The notes under the pieces are model-generated. The model worked only from the letters and a program-made list of their open reading frames with translations, did no database searches and had not been told where the DNA came from. A stretch of DNA of 64,000 bases from a virus: positions 94,107 through 158,106 of the IMG/VR virus record IMGVR_UViG_3300031251_000003; one strand, written 5' to 3'. A program made the position numbers and the translations under genes. Shown here piece by piece: positions 35,738-45,139 of the stretch; position 1 is the first letter of the stretch; each line of letters opens with the position of its first letter.

Positions 35738-36261
35738 TTGTAGGTGCTCCTGGCACCCGTAAAAGTCAGATCGCAGAGGATCTATTATCCTTATTTCCTG
35801 AGCAGCTTTTGTTTCCTACTGATCCAGTGACGAACAGTGGGACTTTCGCGCTAGGATCGCTGGCTGACTATAGAATTGAGTTGAAGCTTGCTCTGGGCAG
35901 GATCTTGGAAACTCCTACCTCGGATCTTCCTACATTGAGGATTCATAGCCTCATCGATAACCTTGCGTACATCACTTTTGCTCTATCAAGATATCAAATG
36001 GGCACTGTTAGTCAGAAGACAGCCGAGCGAGCAGTACTGATCTTCACGGTCATCGGTAACTTACTGGTTGATTCATTCGAGGCCGATCATGTGTTCTTCT
36101 TAATGGGAGACTTTGATCCAGTCGATGACTATGAACAGTACGAGTTGCAATCTATCTTGCAGATGATTCTGGATGAGTACTCGATCCCCTATTCCCTTAT
36201 CGAATCGAACGAGGATGCAACAGAAAAGATCGCCGTCACAATAGGTGCCTATCTTGGATAG
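35668..36261 (+). CDS. P-loop NTPase
   Basis: 197 residues. FIIVGAPGTRKSQIAEDLL (about 23-41) is a Walker A variant GxPGTRKS, followed by helical segments and a strand VFFLMGDFDP that may be the Walker B/Asp motif. Similar to small nucleotide or nucleoside kinases of phages, but the family is not clear. An internal start nearer the P-loop would avoid the long overlap. Confidence 0.6.
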   Translation: MGRSNRPKERTKHTTSGIQPTFIIVGAPGTRKSQIAEDLLSLFPEQLLFPTDPVTNSGTFALGSLADYRIELKLALGRILETPTSDLPTLRIHSLIDNLAYITFALSRYQMGTVSQKTAERAVLIFTVIGNLLVDSFEADHVFFLMGDFDPVDDYEQYELQSILQMILDEYSIPYSLIESNEDATEKIAVTIGAYLG

Positions 36262-37045
36262 AGACGTACTGCTCTCCAACCTAAGAAAGCCTCTTGACGA
36301 CACGACCTATGATAGGATCACGTCCATGTACCCCGTTGCAAGCGTCTGTCCGACCTGTGGAGGGGCAAAGAAGTACAACTTGGACTTCGTTACCCATGAG
36401 TGTGATTGTGAGATACAGAAGCTCCTACAGCGTCACTACTTCGCGGCCAATATCGGTCGAGAGTATCACGATATCTGTCTAAAGGATTTTGATGGCCCAG
36501 ACAGTGATCAAGTTGTATCTCAGACTCAGGCGTATATTGATAATTTTCAGGATAATTTCCATTATGGGCTAGGACTGACCTTCAGTGGGAAGGTAGGAAC
36601 GGGAAAGACTTTTGCGGCTACATGCGTAGGTAAGGAACTGATCAAGTTAGGTCAGGATATCTACTTTGTCGGGTTTGAAGATCTAATCAATATTTGGGGT
36701 CGAAGTTGGCACGATGATGATGCTAAGAAGATTCTTGAGAAGCGACTCAAGACCTCTTCTGTTCTAATCCTCGATGAATTGCGTACAGATCAACGTAACC
36801 TGAAGGGTTTTCTAGCTCAAGGGCTAGAGTCAGTCATCCGACATCGTACCGCAAACCTGTTGCCTACATTGGTTACCACAAATATGGACGCCGAGGAAGA
36901 ACTTGACCAGTTTGGTAAGACTTATTCACTACTCTCAGCTAAGAACACTCGTATCATTACGACCGGTTATGACCGTCGTATGAGAGAAGTGAGGAACCGC
37001 AACTTTGAGCTATCGAAGCGGAAAGAACGCCGACCGATATGCTAG
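36245..37045 (+). CDS. DnaC-like helicase loader
   Basis: 266 residues, GTG start. An N-terminal zinc module CPTCGG...CDCE, then an AAA+ domain: SGKVGTGKTFAATCVGKEL (Walker A), VLILDELRTD (Walker B), sensor 1 LVTTNMDAEE and an Arg-containing end GYDRRMREVRNR. This is the plan of DnaC/DnaI loaders, which place the replicative helicase. It sits directly before the DnaB-like gene, as expected. Confidence 0.85.
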   Translation: MPILDRDVLLSNLRKPLDDTTYDRITSMYPVASVCPTCGGAKKYNLDFVTHECDCEIQKLLQRHYFAANIGREYHDICLKDFDGPDSDQVVSQTQAYIDNFQDNFHYGLGLTFSGKVGTGKTFAATCVGKELIKLGQDIYFVGFEDLINIWGRSWHDDDAKKILEKRLKTSSVLILDELRTDQRNLKGFLAQGLESVIRHRTANLLPTLVTTNMDAEEELDQFGKTYSLLSAKNTRIITTGYDRRMREVRNRNFELSKRKERRPIC

Positions 37046-37055
37046 GGAATCGTAG

Positions 37056-38315
37056 ATGACAACTTTAGTTAGTTCGGCAATTGACATAGAGCAAGATTTT
37101 GTAAACCATCTTCAGGATCAGACATCCTTGGAGTTTGTCATGCACGAGGGTATCTCTTCGGAGTTACTCCTAAGCCCCCTCTCTAAGAGTATCTTCCAGT
37201 TCGTACAGCATCAGCACAATGCGACTGGTAAGGTGCCTACCCTTCGTGTTCTACAGACAGAGTTCCCTGCTTTCACATTCGATACTCCTGAGACGACGGT
37301 GCAATACATCATCGAGAAACTACGTATCCGTTATCAGCGTAATCAGGTGGGTGCTACTCTGGAAGAGGTAGCAATGGTAGCCAACAGTGACCCACAGTTG
37401 GCTCTATCTAAGCTCCGTGATAAGGTATTTGAGATCGAGCGTACAAGTCTCTCACAGAGGCAGGTTTTCAAGCCGGGAGATCATAAGCTCTTCATTCATG
37501 ACCTTCAACAGAAGGTTATTGCTGGACTCTATAAGGGTGTCTCTATGGGCTTTGCTGATATCGATGCATTTACTGGTGGAATCAAGCACGGTAACCTTGC
37601 CTATATTCTCGCCCGACCTAAGAGGAAGAAGACCTTCTTCACCTTACAAGCCTTTATCCAACAGGTTTACAACGACGAATTTCCGTACCTGTTTACCCTT
37701 GAGAACACCGATGAAGAAATCAAGCTCAGGATTTCTTGTATGCTCTCTGGTGTTTCCTGGGATACAGCTATCAAGGGTGGTTTGACCAAGAAAGATTGGA
37801 AGGACATTGAAGTAGCTTGGGATAACTTCTCACAGCATGAATTCAGAATCGAAATGCCTCCGTTGGATGAGCGTACCGTTAATCACTTTACGTTGCGAGC
37901 CGATAAGGTAGGCGCAGGCCCGATCCTAATCTCTCAGTTCAAGTACATTAAAGGAACCAAGGATTGGTATCGTACTGAGACAGAAGAGAAAGCAGAGGTT
38001 GCGGTGGAGTTGAAGCAGGCTGCTACACGTCCAGGTCACGAGCGCCCTATCATTGTAGAGGCTCAGTTCAACCGTGGTGGAGACAGCATGGAAGAGCTTG
38101 AAGACTTCGATGCAAGTAAGGTAGGTCTTACCGATATGATCCCGCAGTCAGCAGATATTCTCTTCGGGATCTTCGAGAACAAGGATATGCGATTGAATCA
38201 GATCTCAGAATATGGTATACTAGAGAGCAGGAATACCAATAAGGCTGCTTGGTTTATCGAAACCGAGCTTATCACCAGGACTGATATCAGTATGCAGGCT
38301 GGAAGCCAGCACTAG
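37056..38315 (+). CDS. DnaB-like replicative helicase with altered Walker A
   Basis: 419 residues. The N-terminal helical domain (1-100) and a RecA-type C-terminal half: GFADIDAFTGGIKHGNLAYILARPKRKKTFF occupies the Walker A region (runs about 167-197). Normal DnaB reads ARPxxGKT; here both glycines of the loop are replaced, leaving ARPKRKKT. EAQFNRGG replaces the usual DYLQL motif region. Either the enzyme uses a non-standard loop or depends on a partner ATPase. Position between loader and primase supports a helicase role. Confidence 0.75.
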   Translation: MTTLVSSAIDIEQDFVNHLQDQTSLEFVMHEGISSELLLSPLSKSIFQFVQHQHNATGKVPTLRVLQTEFPAFTFDTPETTVQYIIEKLRIRYQRNQVGATLEEVAMVANSDPQLALSKLRDKVFEIERTSLSQRQVFKPGDHKLFIHDLQQKVIAGLYKGVSMGFADIDAFTGGIKHGNLAYILARPKRKKTFFTLQAFIQQVYNDEFPYLFTLENTDEEIKLRISCMLSGVSWDTAIKGGLTKKDWKDIEVAWDNFSQHEFRIEMPPLDERTVNHFTLRADKVGAGPILISQFKYIKGTKDWYRTETEEKAEVAVELKQAATRPGHERPIIVEAQFNRGGDSMEELEDFDASKVGLTDMIPQSADILFGIFENKDMRLNQISEYGILESRNTNKAAWFIETELITRTDISMQAGSQH

Positions 38316-38326
38316 AAAGGTGGAAG

Positions 38327-38623
38327 ATGGCAAACAGAGATATTCGTTGGGATGACTATAAGGACACCGCCGCCTTGGTAGTAGATATCGAGCAGATGGT
38401 CAAAGATATGCAGAGAGAGGTAGAAGAAGTATCTAAGGTGCCCAAGAGTGAAGTTAAGGTACCATTGTTCGCTGATGCAAGAACCATCTTGGCTGCTCTA
38501 AGCAAACAGCTTGAAATTCTTGAAAGTCTTGAAGAGGATCTGGAAGGCGAAGCTGCTGATCAAGTAAGAGATGCAATCTTCTATCTGAAAGAAACATTGG
38601 ACGCGCTAAAAAAGATCAAGTGA
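38327..38623 (+). CDS. Helical hypothetical protein
   Basis: 98 residues, nearly all acidic/amphipathic helix (DIEQMVKDMQREVEEVSKVP, LSKQLEILESLEEDLEGEAA). An AAAGGTGG ribosome-binding site precedes the ATG. It is placed between helicase and primase and overlaps the primase start (GTGA), so it may be a small replisome subunit; no homology recognised. Confidence 0.6.
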   Translation: MANRDIRWDDYKDTAALVVDIEQMVKDMQREVEEVSKVPKSEVKVPLFADARTILAALSKQLEILESLEEDLEGEAADQVRDAIFYLKETLDALKKIK

Positions 38624-39762
38624 AAAAAGAATTCAGACGAGGGATAACAGTAGATTCGGTCGAGTACGGTCACCTACGGGGCCGACTCGATACCGAGTCT
38701 GTGCTCGAAGACCTGGGAATTGATGTAGCCTACAAGCTAAGAGAGAATCAATGGATGGCGCACTGCCCAGACCTCCAAGGATATCACAGTAACGGTGATT
38801 CCAACCCATCTTTCGGGTTCAATGATGAGAAACTAGCTTTCAACTGTTTCAAGTGTGGTGGCGGTAACATCGTTGAACTAGTACAGATGATGAAGCCCGA
38901 GTTTGCCCGCCGATTCAAGAATGACATCGAGAAAGATCAAGAGGCGATCAGATATCTAGAACAGTTTGCAGACTTCAACAAGAGTGATGGACTAGAGGCC
39001 AGAATCCAGGCTATTCTTCATCCCCAGAAAGAGGAAGTATTACCGATGCCCGACTACCCCTTAGAAAACCTTTTCCAATACCATAAGATCCATCCCTATC
39101 TCTACGAGAGGGGGTTGGTTAAGGATGTCATCGTGGATATGCAGGTAGGATTCGATATGGATCATCTCTCCATCGTAATCCCGCATATCTTTATGAACAA
39201 ACTGGTTGGTATCCAGCGTCGGCACATCGTTCAGGATGAGACTGGCAAGTTCTTGTGCCCAAAGTGCGAGCTTCTAAACAAGCCCGTCCCGAAGTACAAG
39301 AATACCCCTAACTTCCCGAAGGTCAACACTCTTTATGGGTACGATTACATGAAGAACAGGATGAGGGTCGAGGGTGGTAACTCTGTCATTGTCGTTGAGT
39401 CACCCATGACGATGCTCAAGTTGGCTTCTCTGGGATTCCATCGTACTGTGGCCACGTTCGGGCAGTTCAGTAAGGAACAAGGGATGCTGCTCTTGGCTGT
39501 TCCTCTCCTTTACTATTGGCCCGATAATGATGCGGCTGGGTATGAGAATACTCAGCGTTTCATCGAGACAATGAGCCGTTACACGAATGTCAAGATTGTT
39601 CCTGCGCTACCCTCGCTGAAGGGTGATGCAGCGGAACTCAATACCGCAGAAGAAGTATCCAAATACCTACAACATTCCTATAGTTCATCCCTGTTTGGAC
39701 TCTACTCGAAGGACAAGAAGCTCCCTGTACTAGACGGTATTTTGACCTTCAGCGACGGCTAA
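38620..39762 (+). CDS. DnaG-type primase
   Basis: 380 residues, GTG start overlapping the previous TGA. Zinc-binding domain AHCPDLQGYHS...NCFKCGGGN near 46-90, then the TOPRIM core: SVIVVESPMTMLKLASLGF (about 258-276), where E is the catalytic acid, and YYWPDNDAAGYEN. Synthesises RNA primers for the lagging strand. Shorter than bacterial DnaG (about 600) because the helicase-binding C-terminal domain is missing, typical of phage primases. Confidence 0.88.
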   Translation: MKKEFRRGITVDSVEYGHLRGRLDTESVLEDLGIDVAYKLRENQWMAHCPDLQGYHSNGDSNPSFGFNDEKLAFNCFKCGGGNIVELVQMMKPEFARRFKNDIEKDQEAIRYLEQFADFNKSDGLEARIQAILHPQKEEVLPMPDYPLENLFQYHKIHPYLYERGLVKDVIVDMQVGFDMDHLSIVIPHIFMNKLVGIQRRHIVQDETGKFLCPKCELLNKPVPKYKNTPNFPKVNTLYGYDYMKNRMRVEGGNSVIVVESPMTMLKLASLGFHRTVATFGQFSKEQGMLLLAVPLLYYWPDNDAAGYENTQRFIETMSRYTNVKIVPALPSLKGDAAELNTAEEVSKYLQHSYSSSLFGLYSKDKKLPVLDGILTFSDG

Positions 39763-39786
39763 TTAATAGGAATATCGGAGGTAGAT

Positions 39787-39975
39787 ATGCAAAAGTATGG
39801 TGATGTAGAAAAGTTAGATGTCCTAGTTGGCGAAGAGGCTCAGGTACTTAACGAGCATATGGAACGCACCGGCAGATACAAGGTAAGCGACTTCACTAAG
39901 GCTCAGAAGGAAGAGCTTCAGCGTGACCTAGAATCTATCAAGCAAGACGAAGCAGTAGAAGAAGAGACTGCGTAG
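39787..39975 (+). CDS. Small acidic hypothetical protein
   Basis: 62 residues, MQKYGDVEKLDVLVGEEAQV..., helical and acidic, ending VEEETA. GGAGG lies 6 nt before the ATG. It is last in the primase operon, before a new promoter. No domain recognised. Confidence 0.6.
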   Translation: MQKYGDVEKLDVLVGEEAQVLNEHMERTGRYKVSDFTKAQKEELQRDLESIKQDEAVEEETA

Positions 39976-40004
39976 TATAGCAGAAGATAAGTATATCTTA
40001 TTGC

Positions 40005-40033
40005 TTGACATAGACCTCATAATGAGGTACAAT
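40005..40033 (+). promoter_or_regulatory. Sigma70-type promoter
   Basis: TTGACA (40005-40010), 17 nt, TACAAT (40028-40033); ribosome-binding site AAGGAGA at 40051-40057, 13 nt before the ATG at 40071. Confidence 0.85.
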
Positions 40034-40070
40034 ATAAACAGTAAACTCACAAGGAGATACACATAAACTT

Positions 40071-40883
40071 ATGGCAACTAGAAAGTTTCAGCGCGGTACA
40101 GAATTAATCAAGCAAGCAGCAGAAAGCAAGGGTGGGGGACGAAGGTTCACACCGAACATCTTTTGGAAGCCCGGAGATGTCAAGACAATTGCCTTTGCAA
40201 CAGAGGCAGAACAGATCCCTAAGGTTCTCGTCCATCAGGTAGTTAGAATCCCTGATGACAGATTTGATTCTGGTTTTAGGATCGAGAACATCATCTGTAA
40301 GAAGGATCCCTCGATGATCGAGGAATTCGGTGGGTCGTGCGAGTTGTGTGATGAAGTAAAGCACGATGCAACCGAAAGGTTCGTCGCTCTAGCAGTTGAA
40401 CTAGAACCCATCAAGGATGGGAAGAAGGTTACTGGCTTAAAGGTCAAGACGAACCGAGCAAAGAACAAGGATGGCGTCGAGACTGATTATCCTCAGTGGG
40501 GATTGGTCATGCAGGCATCGTCTAACTTCTTCTCATACTTCGCAGCCTATTCGGATGCCGGTAACGACATTCGTGAGGTAGGTTGGGAGATTCAGCGTGA
40601 GGGTGGATCACGGGATACCAAGTATCACCCGTTCATTGTCATGAATGGCCCGAATGCTGTCGCTCTTCCTGATCTCAGTGAAGTATTGGAGAACGTTCCT
40701 AGCTTGGACGAACTTCTTGAGGGAATGGCTTCAGAAGAGAAGTATGCCGAGGTAGCTGGTCTTGATCCAGGTACACAGATCTCATTCGGTGGCAAGAACA
40801 AGACCGCCGAGAGTGGAACTGTACCGTCTGGTGATCGTCAGACCGAGTTCGAAAGAATTCGAGAAGAACTAAACGCATACTAA
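40071..40883 (+). CDS. Putative single-stranded DNA-binding protein
   Basis: 270 residues. Strong own promoter; basic N-terminus (MATRKFQRGTELIKQ), a beta core with a CELC zinc knuckle (about 90), and an acidic C-terminal end (RQTEFERIREELNAY). This is the plan of phage SSBs such as T4 gp32 (zinc, acidic tail). Placement just before RNase H and DnaE supports it. Sequence identity to a known SSB is not obvious to me. Confidence 0.6.
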   Translation: MATRKFQRGTELIKQAAESKGGGRRFTPNIFWKPGDVKTIAFATEAEQIPKVLVHQVVRIPDDRFDSGFRIENIICKKDPSMIEEFGGSCELCDEVKHDATERFVALAVELEPIKDGKKVTGLKVKTNRAKNKDGVETDYPQWGLVMQASSNFFSYFAAYSDAGNDIREVGWEIQREGGSRDTKYHPFIVMNGPNAVALPDLSEVLENVPSLDELLEGMASEEKYAEVAGLDPGTQISFGGKNKTAESGTVPSGDRQTEFERIREELNAY

Positions 40884-40889
40884 GCGGTA

Positions 40890-41462
40890 ATGGCTGTAAC
40901 TATCATCACTGATGGTTCAGCATGTAATAGCACCGGCAAGGGTGGTTGGGCTTGCGTTGTACGTAACTCCATCACCCTTGCCGAGCTAACAGGCTGGGCA
41001 GAAGACACAACTTCTAATCGAATGGAGCTAACAGCAGCCGTTGAGGGGCTGAAGTTTGTTAGTATCCCTTCGGAGATTACGGTTGTAACCGATTCGGCTT
41101 ATCTTCTCAATACAATGCGGCATCACTGGTATGAAAGGTGGTTCGCGGAAGAGGGTAAGACGAAGCCCAGACCCAACTTGGACCTCTGGTATGAGTTAGT
41201 TGGTTTGTCCAGCTATCACGATATCTCCTGGATCAAGGTAAAGGGGCATTCAGGTGACTACTGGAATGATCGAGTCGATAAGCTAGCTGACTATGCTCGC
41301 CGGGAGAAAGTAACAATTAACACAGAGTTTAAGTTCGAAGGAATCCAGTGTAATGGGATGAGCTATGGCAAGCAGTGTTACCTCTATGAGACTCATAGTG
41401 GAGACTGTAAGTTTGGTAATCTTGCAAGGTTCACCAACGGATTGATTGATCTCAAGACATAA
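40890..41462 (+). CDS. rnhA: Ribonuclease HI
   Basis: 190 residues. Catalytic acids in ITDGSACNSTGKGGWA (D8), SNRMELTAAVEGL (E46), VVTDSAYLL (D68) and the late WNDRVDKLAD, plus KGHSGD with the conserved His. It removes RNA primers from DNA. A C-terminal extension of about 45 residues with three Cys is unusual for RNase HI. Its TAA overlaps the ancestral ATG of dnaE (TAATG at 41460-41464). Confidence 0.93.
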   Translation: MAVTIITDGSACNSTGKGGWACVVRNSITLAELTGWAEDTTSNRMELTAAVEGLKFVSIPSEITVVTDSAYLLNTMRHHWYERWFAEEGKTKPRPNLDLWYELVGLSSYHDISWIKVKGHSGDYWNDRVDKLADYARREKVTINTEFKFEGIQCNGMSYGKQCYLYETHSGDCKFGNLARFTNGLIDLKT

Positions 41463-41475
41463 TGGCCACACCAAT
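41462..41475 (+). pseudogene. Detached 5' end of dnaE
   Basis: ATG GCC ACA CCA AT, the start of the polymerase (MATPI), is cut off from the rest by the HNH element; in the present sequence the frame reads on to a TAG after four more codons. A synonymous second copy (GCT ACT CCG ATC) follows the element at 41972. Confidence 0.75.
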
Positions 41476-41510
41476 ACTACAAGTTTAGGGATAACCAAAT
41501 CGTAATATGT

Positions 41511-41972
41511 ATGAGAGAATGTAGACGGTGTAAGATAGAAAAATCATTAGATCAATTTTACACAAGAAATGATGGAAAGTATCTACGATATATATGTAAG
41601 GCGTGTACTAATAAGGTAAAGTATGCAAGTCGTAAGGCGAATGGCAAAGATAATGGAGAATCAAAGGGATCTAGAATGGATCGTCATGAACGTTTGAAAC
41701 GAGAAGTGTTTCAGGCTTATGGCAATAAATGTGTATGCTGCGGAGAGAAAGAATTGCACTTTTTAACTATCGATCATATCAATGGACTCCCAGACCGACA
41801 CCGACAGTTGGATGGTAGGCGCGTTTCGGGTACTCGATTGTTATATTTGCTTAGACAAGAGGGATATCCTAAGGATTGTCGCATTCTTTGTTGGAACTGT
41901 AATTGCTCGTATGCCTACTATGGGTTTTGTCCACATCAACCTCATGATATTTCTGAGAGGCGATACCAATAG
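41511..41972 (+). CDS. HNH endonuclease at the start of dnaE
   Basis: 153 residues. An N-terminal zinc module CRRCKIEK...CKACTNK, then CVCCGEK, LTIDHINGLPDRHR and CRILCWNCN: an HNH nuclease with the catalytic His in IDHING. It is inserted 14 nt into dnaE. Its TAG (41970-41972) overlaps the codon where the displaced polymerase frame resumes (ATAG). Flanks carry two versions of the first polymerase codons, differing only at third positions. Too little non-coding sequence remains for a group I intron, so it looks like a homing element that reuses target sequence. Confidence 0.85.
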   Translation: MRECRRCKIEKSLDQFYTRNDGKYLRYICKACTNKVKYASRKANGKDNGESKGSRMDRHERLKREVFQAYGNKCVCCGEKELHFLTIDHINGLPDRHRQLDGRRVSGTRLLYLLRQEGYPKDCRILCWNCNCSYAYYGFCPHQPHDISERRYQ

Positions 41973-44900
41973 CTACTCCGATCCATAACCATACATACGC
42001 TTCTGCCCTCGATGGTTTGTCTAAGCCGGAAGAGATAGTACAACGCTGCAAGGAATGCGATTTTGCCTCAGTAGGAATCACGGATCATGATGTTGTAGCT
42101 GGTCACGTAGACTTCTTCAAAGAGGTAACTGAAGCTGGTATCAAGCCTCTCCTGGGGATCGAAACGTATCAGACCATCGGGACGAGGTTTCAGAACTATG
42201 GTGGTCTAAGCAAGCGCGACGATCAGGGCGTCAAGAATCGTATCGATAACTTTCATCTGATCTTGGTGGCCATGAATAACACTGGCCTCAAGAATCTATG
42301 GGCTATGAATAGTAGTGCTCACTTGGATGGGTTCTACTACAATGGGCGTGTGGATTGGGAGCTTCTAGAGAAGTACAACGAGGGGATTATCTGTACCTCC
42401 GCGTGCAACCTCGGTATGCTCTCTCAGTCATTACAGAATAACCCTTATCTGCCCGACACAGAGACTTTGCTATCCAAGTATCAATCGATCTTCGGTGATC
42501 GATTCTATATAGAACTTTCAACATATTCAGAGGCATGGCAGCGCGATAAGAACTACCAGCTATCGCAGTTAGCGAACGAGCATGGCGTCCCCATGGTCTA
42601 TGCTAACGATGCACACTATGCCTTCAAGGGTCAGTACGAATTGCATGAGCTTGTGCTCTGTATGCAATACCAGGAGAAGTACGCTAAGTTAGAGGAACCC
42701 CATCACACTCCTGATCTCTATATCATGAGTGAACAGGAGGTCAACGATTCTTTCTTTTATCTCCCTCAAAGCATCGTTGACGATATCCTCGACAACACTG
42801 ATGAACTGGCCTCTCGGTGTGACGTTACTCTTCCAGGGCACAAGATGCACGTCCCGGTTTTTATCCCCGAAAGCAAGTGGGCTACAAGCCGGGATATGCT
42901 CTTTGATCTAGCAGTACAGGGGTACGAGAAGAAGATCGCCGCTCGTGGTCTTCCCGATGATGTCTACATGGAACGTTTCAAGATGGAGATGGGCGTCATC
43001 AGTCAGGCAAACCTAACTGATTACCTACTGACGGTTAGAGATTTCATCATCTGGGCTAAAGAGGAAGAGGGAATCCTAGTAGGCCCAGGTCGTGGGTCTA
43101 TTGGTGGTTCTCTGGTGGCTTATCTCATTGGTATCCACGAGATCGATCCGATCAGATATGGTCTGATCTTCGAACGATTCTATAACATCGGCCGTGAGGC
43201 ATCCCTACCTGATATTGACGTAGACTTTCCTACATGGGCACGAGAACTAGTGAAAGAATATCTCACTAAGAAATACGGCACTGAACTGTGCGCCGATGTG
43301 GGTAACGTAGGTTCATTCCAGGGTCGTAATGCAATCCAGAAGCTTGGTACAGCATTGGAGATTCCGTTCCCCGATGTACGAGCCATCTCTAAGATCATCG
43401 AAGGGTGTATCGAGTCTGGTCAGCAGCCTAAGTGGGAAGGGGAGAAAGGAATCTGGGCCAAGGCTGGTACAGAACTTGAACCCTATAAGCGTAAGCATCC
43501 TAAGCTATTCGAGTATGCTGAAACTCTTTATGGTAGGACTCAGAACTACGGTGTCCACGCATCGGGATTCATTGTCTCTGACGTACCGCTGAAGGATAAC
43601 TTCCCTCTCCGTTGGAACACGAAAGAGAAGAAGCCCGTTACTCAGTGGGATATGACAGTTGCTGAAAAGCTTGGGTTCATGAAACATGATATCCTGGGTG
43701 TTCGTAACCTCGACACACTGATGGAATACAACAAGATCCTCAAGGGTCGTGGGAAGCCCACAGTTGACTTCTATGACGTTCGCAGGATGGACGAGGACGG
43801 AGAGCTTCCCGAAGAGATGTGGCAGCTTCTAGACACGGGTAAGACGGTCGGTATCTTTCAGATCGAAGACACTGTGTTTGTCAAGAACCTAGCCAAGAAC
43901 ATTCGTCCACGTAATCTGGAAGAGCTTTCGCTCGTTACCGCTCTCAATAGACCTGGCCCTATCAAGTCAGGTGCTTGGAGTCGTTATGTCGATGCTCGTA
44001 ATGGGAACCAACATGAGACTATCCACCCCATTTTCCTCGACGTAGCTAAGGAATCCTATGGGGAGATCGTATACCAGGAGCAATTCATTGGGTTCTTCGA
44101 GGCTCTGGGATACGATCTAAAAGAGGCCGATAGTATCCGTGCTATTGTAGGTAAGAAGAAGAGGGATAAGATGGCCGAAGTAAAGCCTGATTTCATTAAG
44201 CGTTTCCGAAAGATCAATGAGGCTACTATCACTGATGAGCTATCACAACAACTTGTGGATAGTCTTGGTGAACAGATCTGGAAGAACCTAGAGCAGTTTG
44301 CCGACTACGCCTTTAACAAGGCTCACTCAGTCGAGTACGGATTGATTACCCTCTGGACTCTCTATGCTAAGTGGCTCAACCCAATCGAATTTTATCTAGC
44401 TTCAATCAAGTCTCTTGTGTCTGAAGGGATGAAGGGTGAGGTTCCGCGTTACATCCGTGAAGCACGGGCAGCGGATATCCCTGTCCTGCCCGTAGATATG
44501 AACCGCTCCTTGGCTCAGACTTCTATCGAGGATGATTCAATTCGGTATGGTTTCCAAGATATAAAGGGCATAGGTGCTAACGTTGCTAGATGGATAATCG
44601 AGCATAGACCTTACAGGGATTTCGATGAGATAATTGAAAAGGCTGAAGACCCCAACAACAAGATTCGTCTCAAGAATGGCGTCATGACCATGGCGGTCAA
44701 TCGTGGCCACGTAGAGAAGATGCGTCGGCTTACAGATACGGAAGGAGAGGAACTACTTGAAGCTGAGGAAGAGCTATTAGGATATGCGCTGTCCGATAAG
44801 TCTGCTAACATACTAGATGAGTATGCAGACGACATTGAACAGCTTTGTGTTCCATTCTCAGCCGCCGATTCCCCCGGTCGTTACACAATTGCGGGCGTTA

Positions 44901-45121
44901 TCACAGAGATCAAAGAGACTACGACGAAGAAGGGTAGTCCAATGGCCTGGGTAACATTAGAGAACAGCGGTGAGACTCTTCAGTGTACTGTGTGGGATTC
45001 AGAACTAACTAGATTGTCGTTCATTTGGAGACGAAGACAGGCACTCATAGCAAATATCCAAGTAAATGATCGAGGTATCAATATCAAAGGAGCTAAGCCC
45101 CTTTACGCAAAGAAACAATAA
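41969..45121 (+). CDS. dnaE: DNA polymerase III alpha subunit
   Basis: 1050 residues if read from ATA 41969, the position matching the original ATG; TTG 42017 would give 1034 but lose the first PHP metal motif (IHNHTYASALDG). PHP domain follows (GITDHDVVAGH), polymerase core with VGPGRGSIGGSLVAYLIG and the catalytic LPDIDVDFP (about 412), NRPGPI, a helix-hairpin-helix, and an OB fold at the end. GAGAGG lies 7 nt before the ATA, and its codon overlaps the HNH stop, suggesting termination-reinitiation at an unusual AUA. Replicative polymerase of the phage. Confidence 0.92.
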   Translation: MATPIHNHTYASALDGLSKPEEIVQRCKECDFASVGITDHDVVAGHVDFFKEVTEAGIKPLLGIETYQTIGTRFQNYGGLSKRDDQGVKNRIDNFHLILVAMNNTGLKNLWAMNSSAHLDGFYYNGRVDWELLEKYNEGIICTSACNLGMLSQSLQNNPYLPDTETLLSKYQSIFGDRFYIELSTYSEAWQRDKNYQLSQLANEHGVPMVYANDAHYAFKGQYELHELVLCMQYQEKYAKLEEPHHTPDLYIMSEQEVNDSFFYLPQSIVDDILDNTDELASRCDVTLPGHKMHVPVFIPESKWATSRDMLFDLAVQGYEKKIAARGLPDDVYMERFKMEMGVISQANLTDYLLTVRDFIIWAKEEEGILVGPGRGSIGGSLVAYLIGIHEIDPIRYGLIFERFYNIGREASLPDIDVDFPTWARELVKEYLTKKYGTELCADVGNVGSFQGRNAIQKLGTALEIPFPDVRAISKIIEGCIESGQQPKWEGEKGIWAKAGTELEPYKRKHPKLFEYAETLYGRTQNYGVHASGFIVSDVPLKDNFPLRWNTKEKKPVTQWDMTVAEKLGFMKHDILGVRNLDTLMEYNKILKGRGKPTVDFYDVRRMDEDGELPEEMWQLLDTGKTVGIFQIEDTVFVKNLAKNIRPRNLEELSLVTALNRPGPIKSGAWSRYVDARNGNQHETIHPIFLDVAKESYGEIVYQEQFIGFFEALGYDLKEADSIRAIVGKKKRDKMAEVKPDFIKRFRKINEATITDELSQQLVDSLGEQIWKNLEQFADYAFNKAHSVEYGLITLWTLYAKWLNPIEFYLASIKSLVSEGMKGEVPRYIREARAADIPVLPVDMNRSLAQTSIEDDSIRYGFQDIKGIGANVARWIIEHRPYRDFDEIIEKAEDPNNKIRLKNGVMTMAVNRGHVEKMRRLTDTEGEELLEAEEELLGYALSDKSANILDEYADDIEQLCVPFSAADSPGRYTIAGVITEIKETTTKKGSPMAWVTLENSGETLQCTVWDSELTRLSFIWRRRQALIANIQVNDRGINIKGAKPLYAKKQ

Positions 45122-45139
45122 ACGGACGAGGTATAATGA

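Noticed and set aside
41462-41981. HNH region in dnaE as a group I intron or intein
   Set aside because: Only about 36 nt before and none after the reading frame are non-coding, too little for a ribozyme, and no intein splice motifs occur.
45132-45137. TATAAT as a leaderless promoter of recA
   Set aside because: Only 2 nt separate it from the ATG, so transcription would start inside the gene; a GAGG site explains translation from upstream transcripts.
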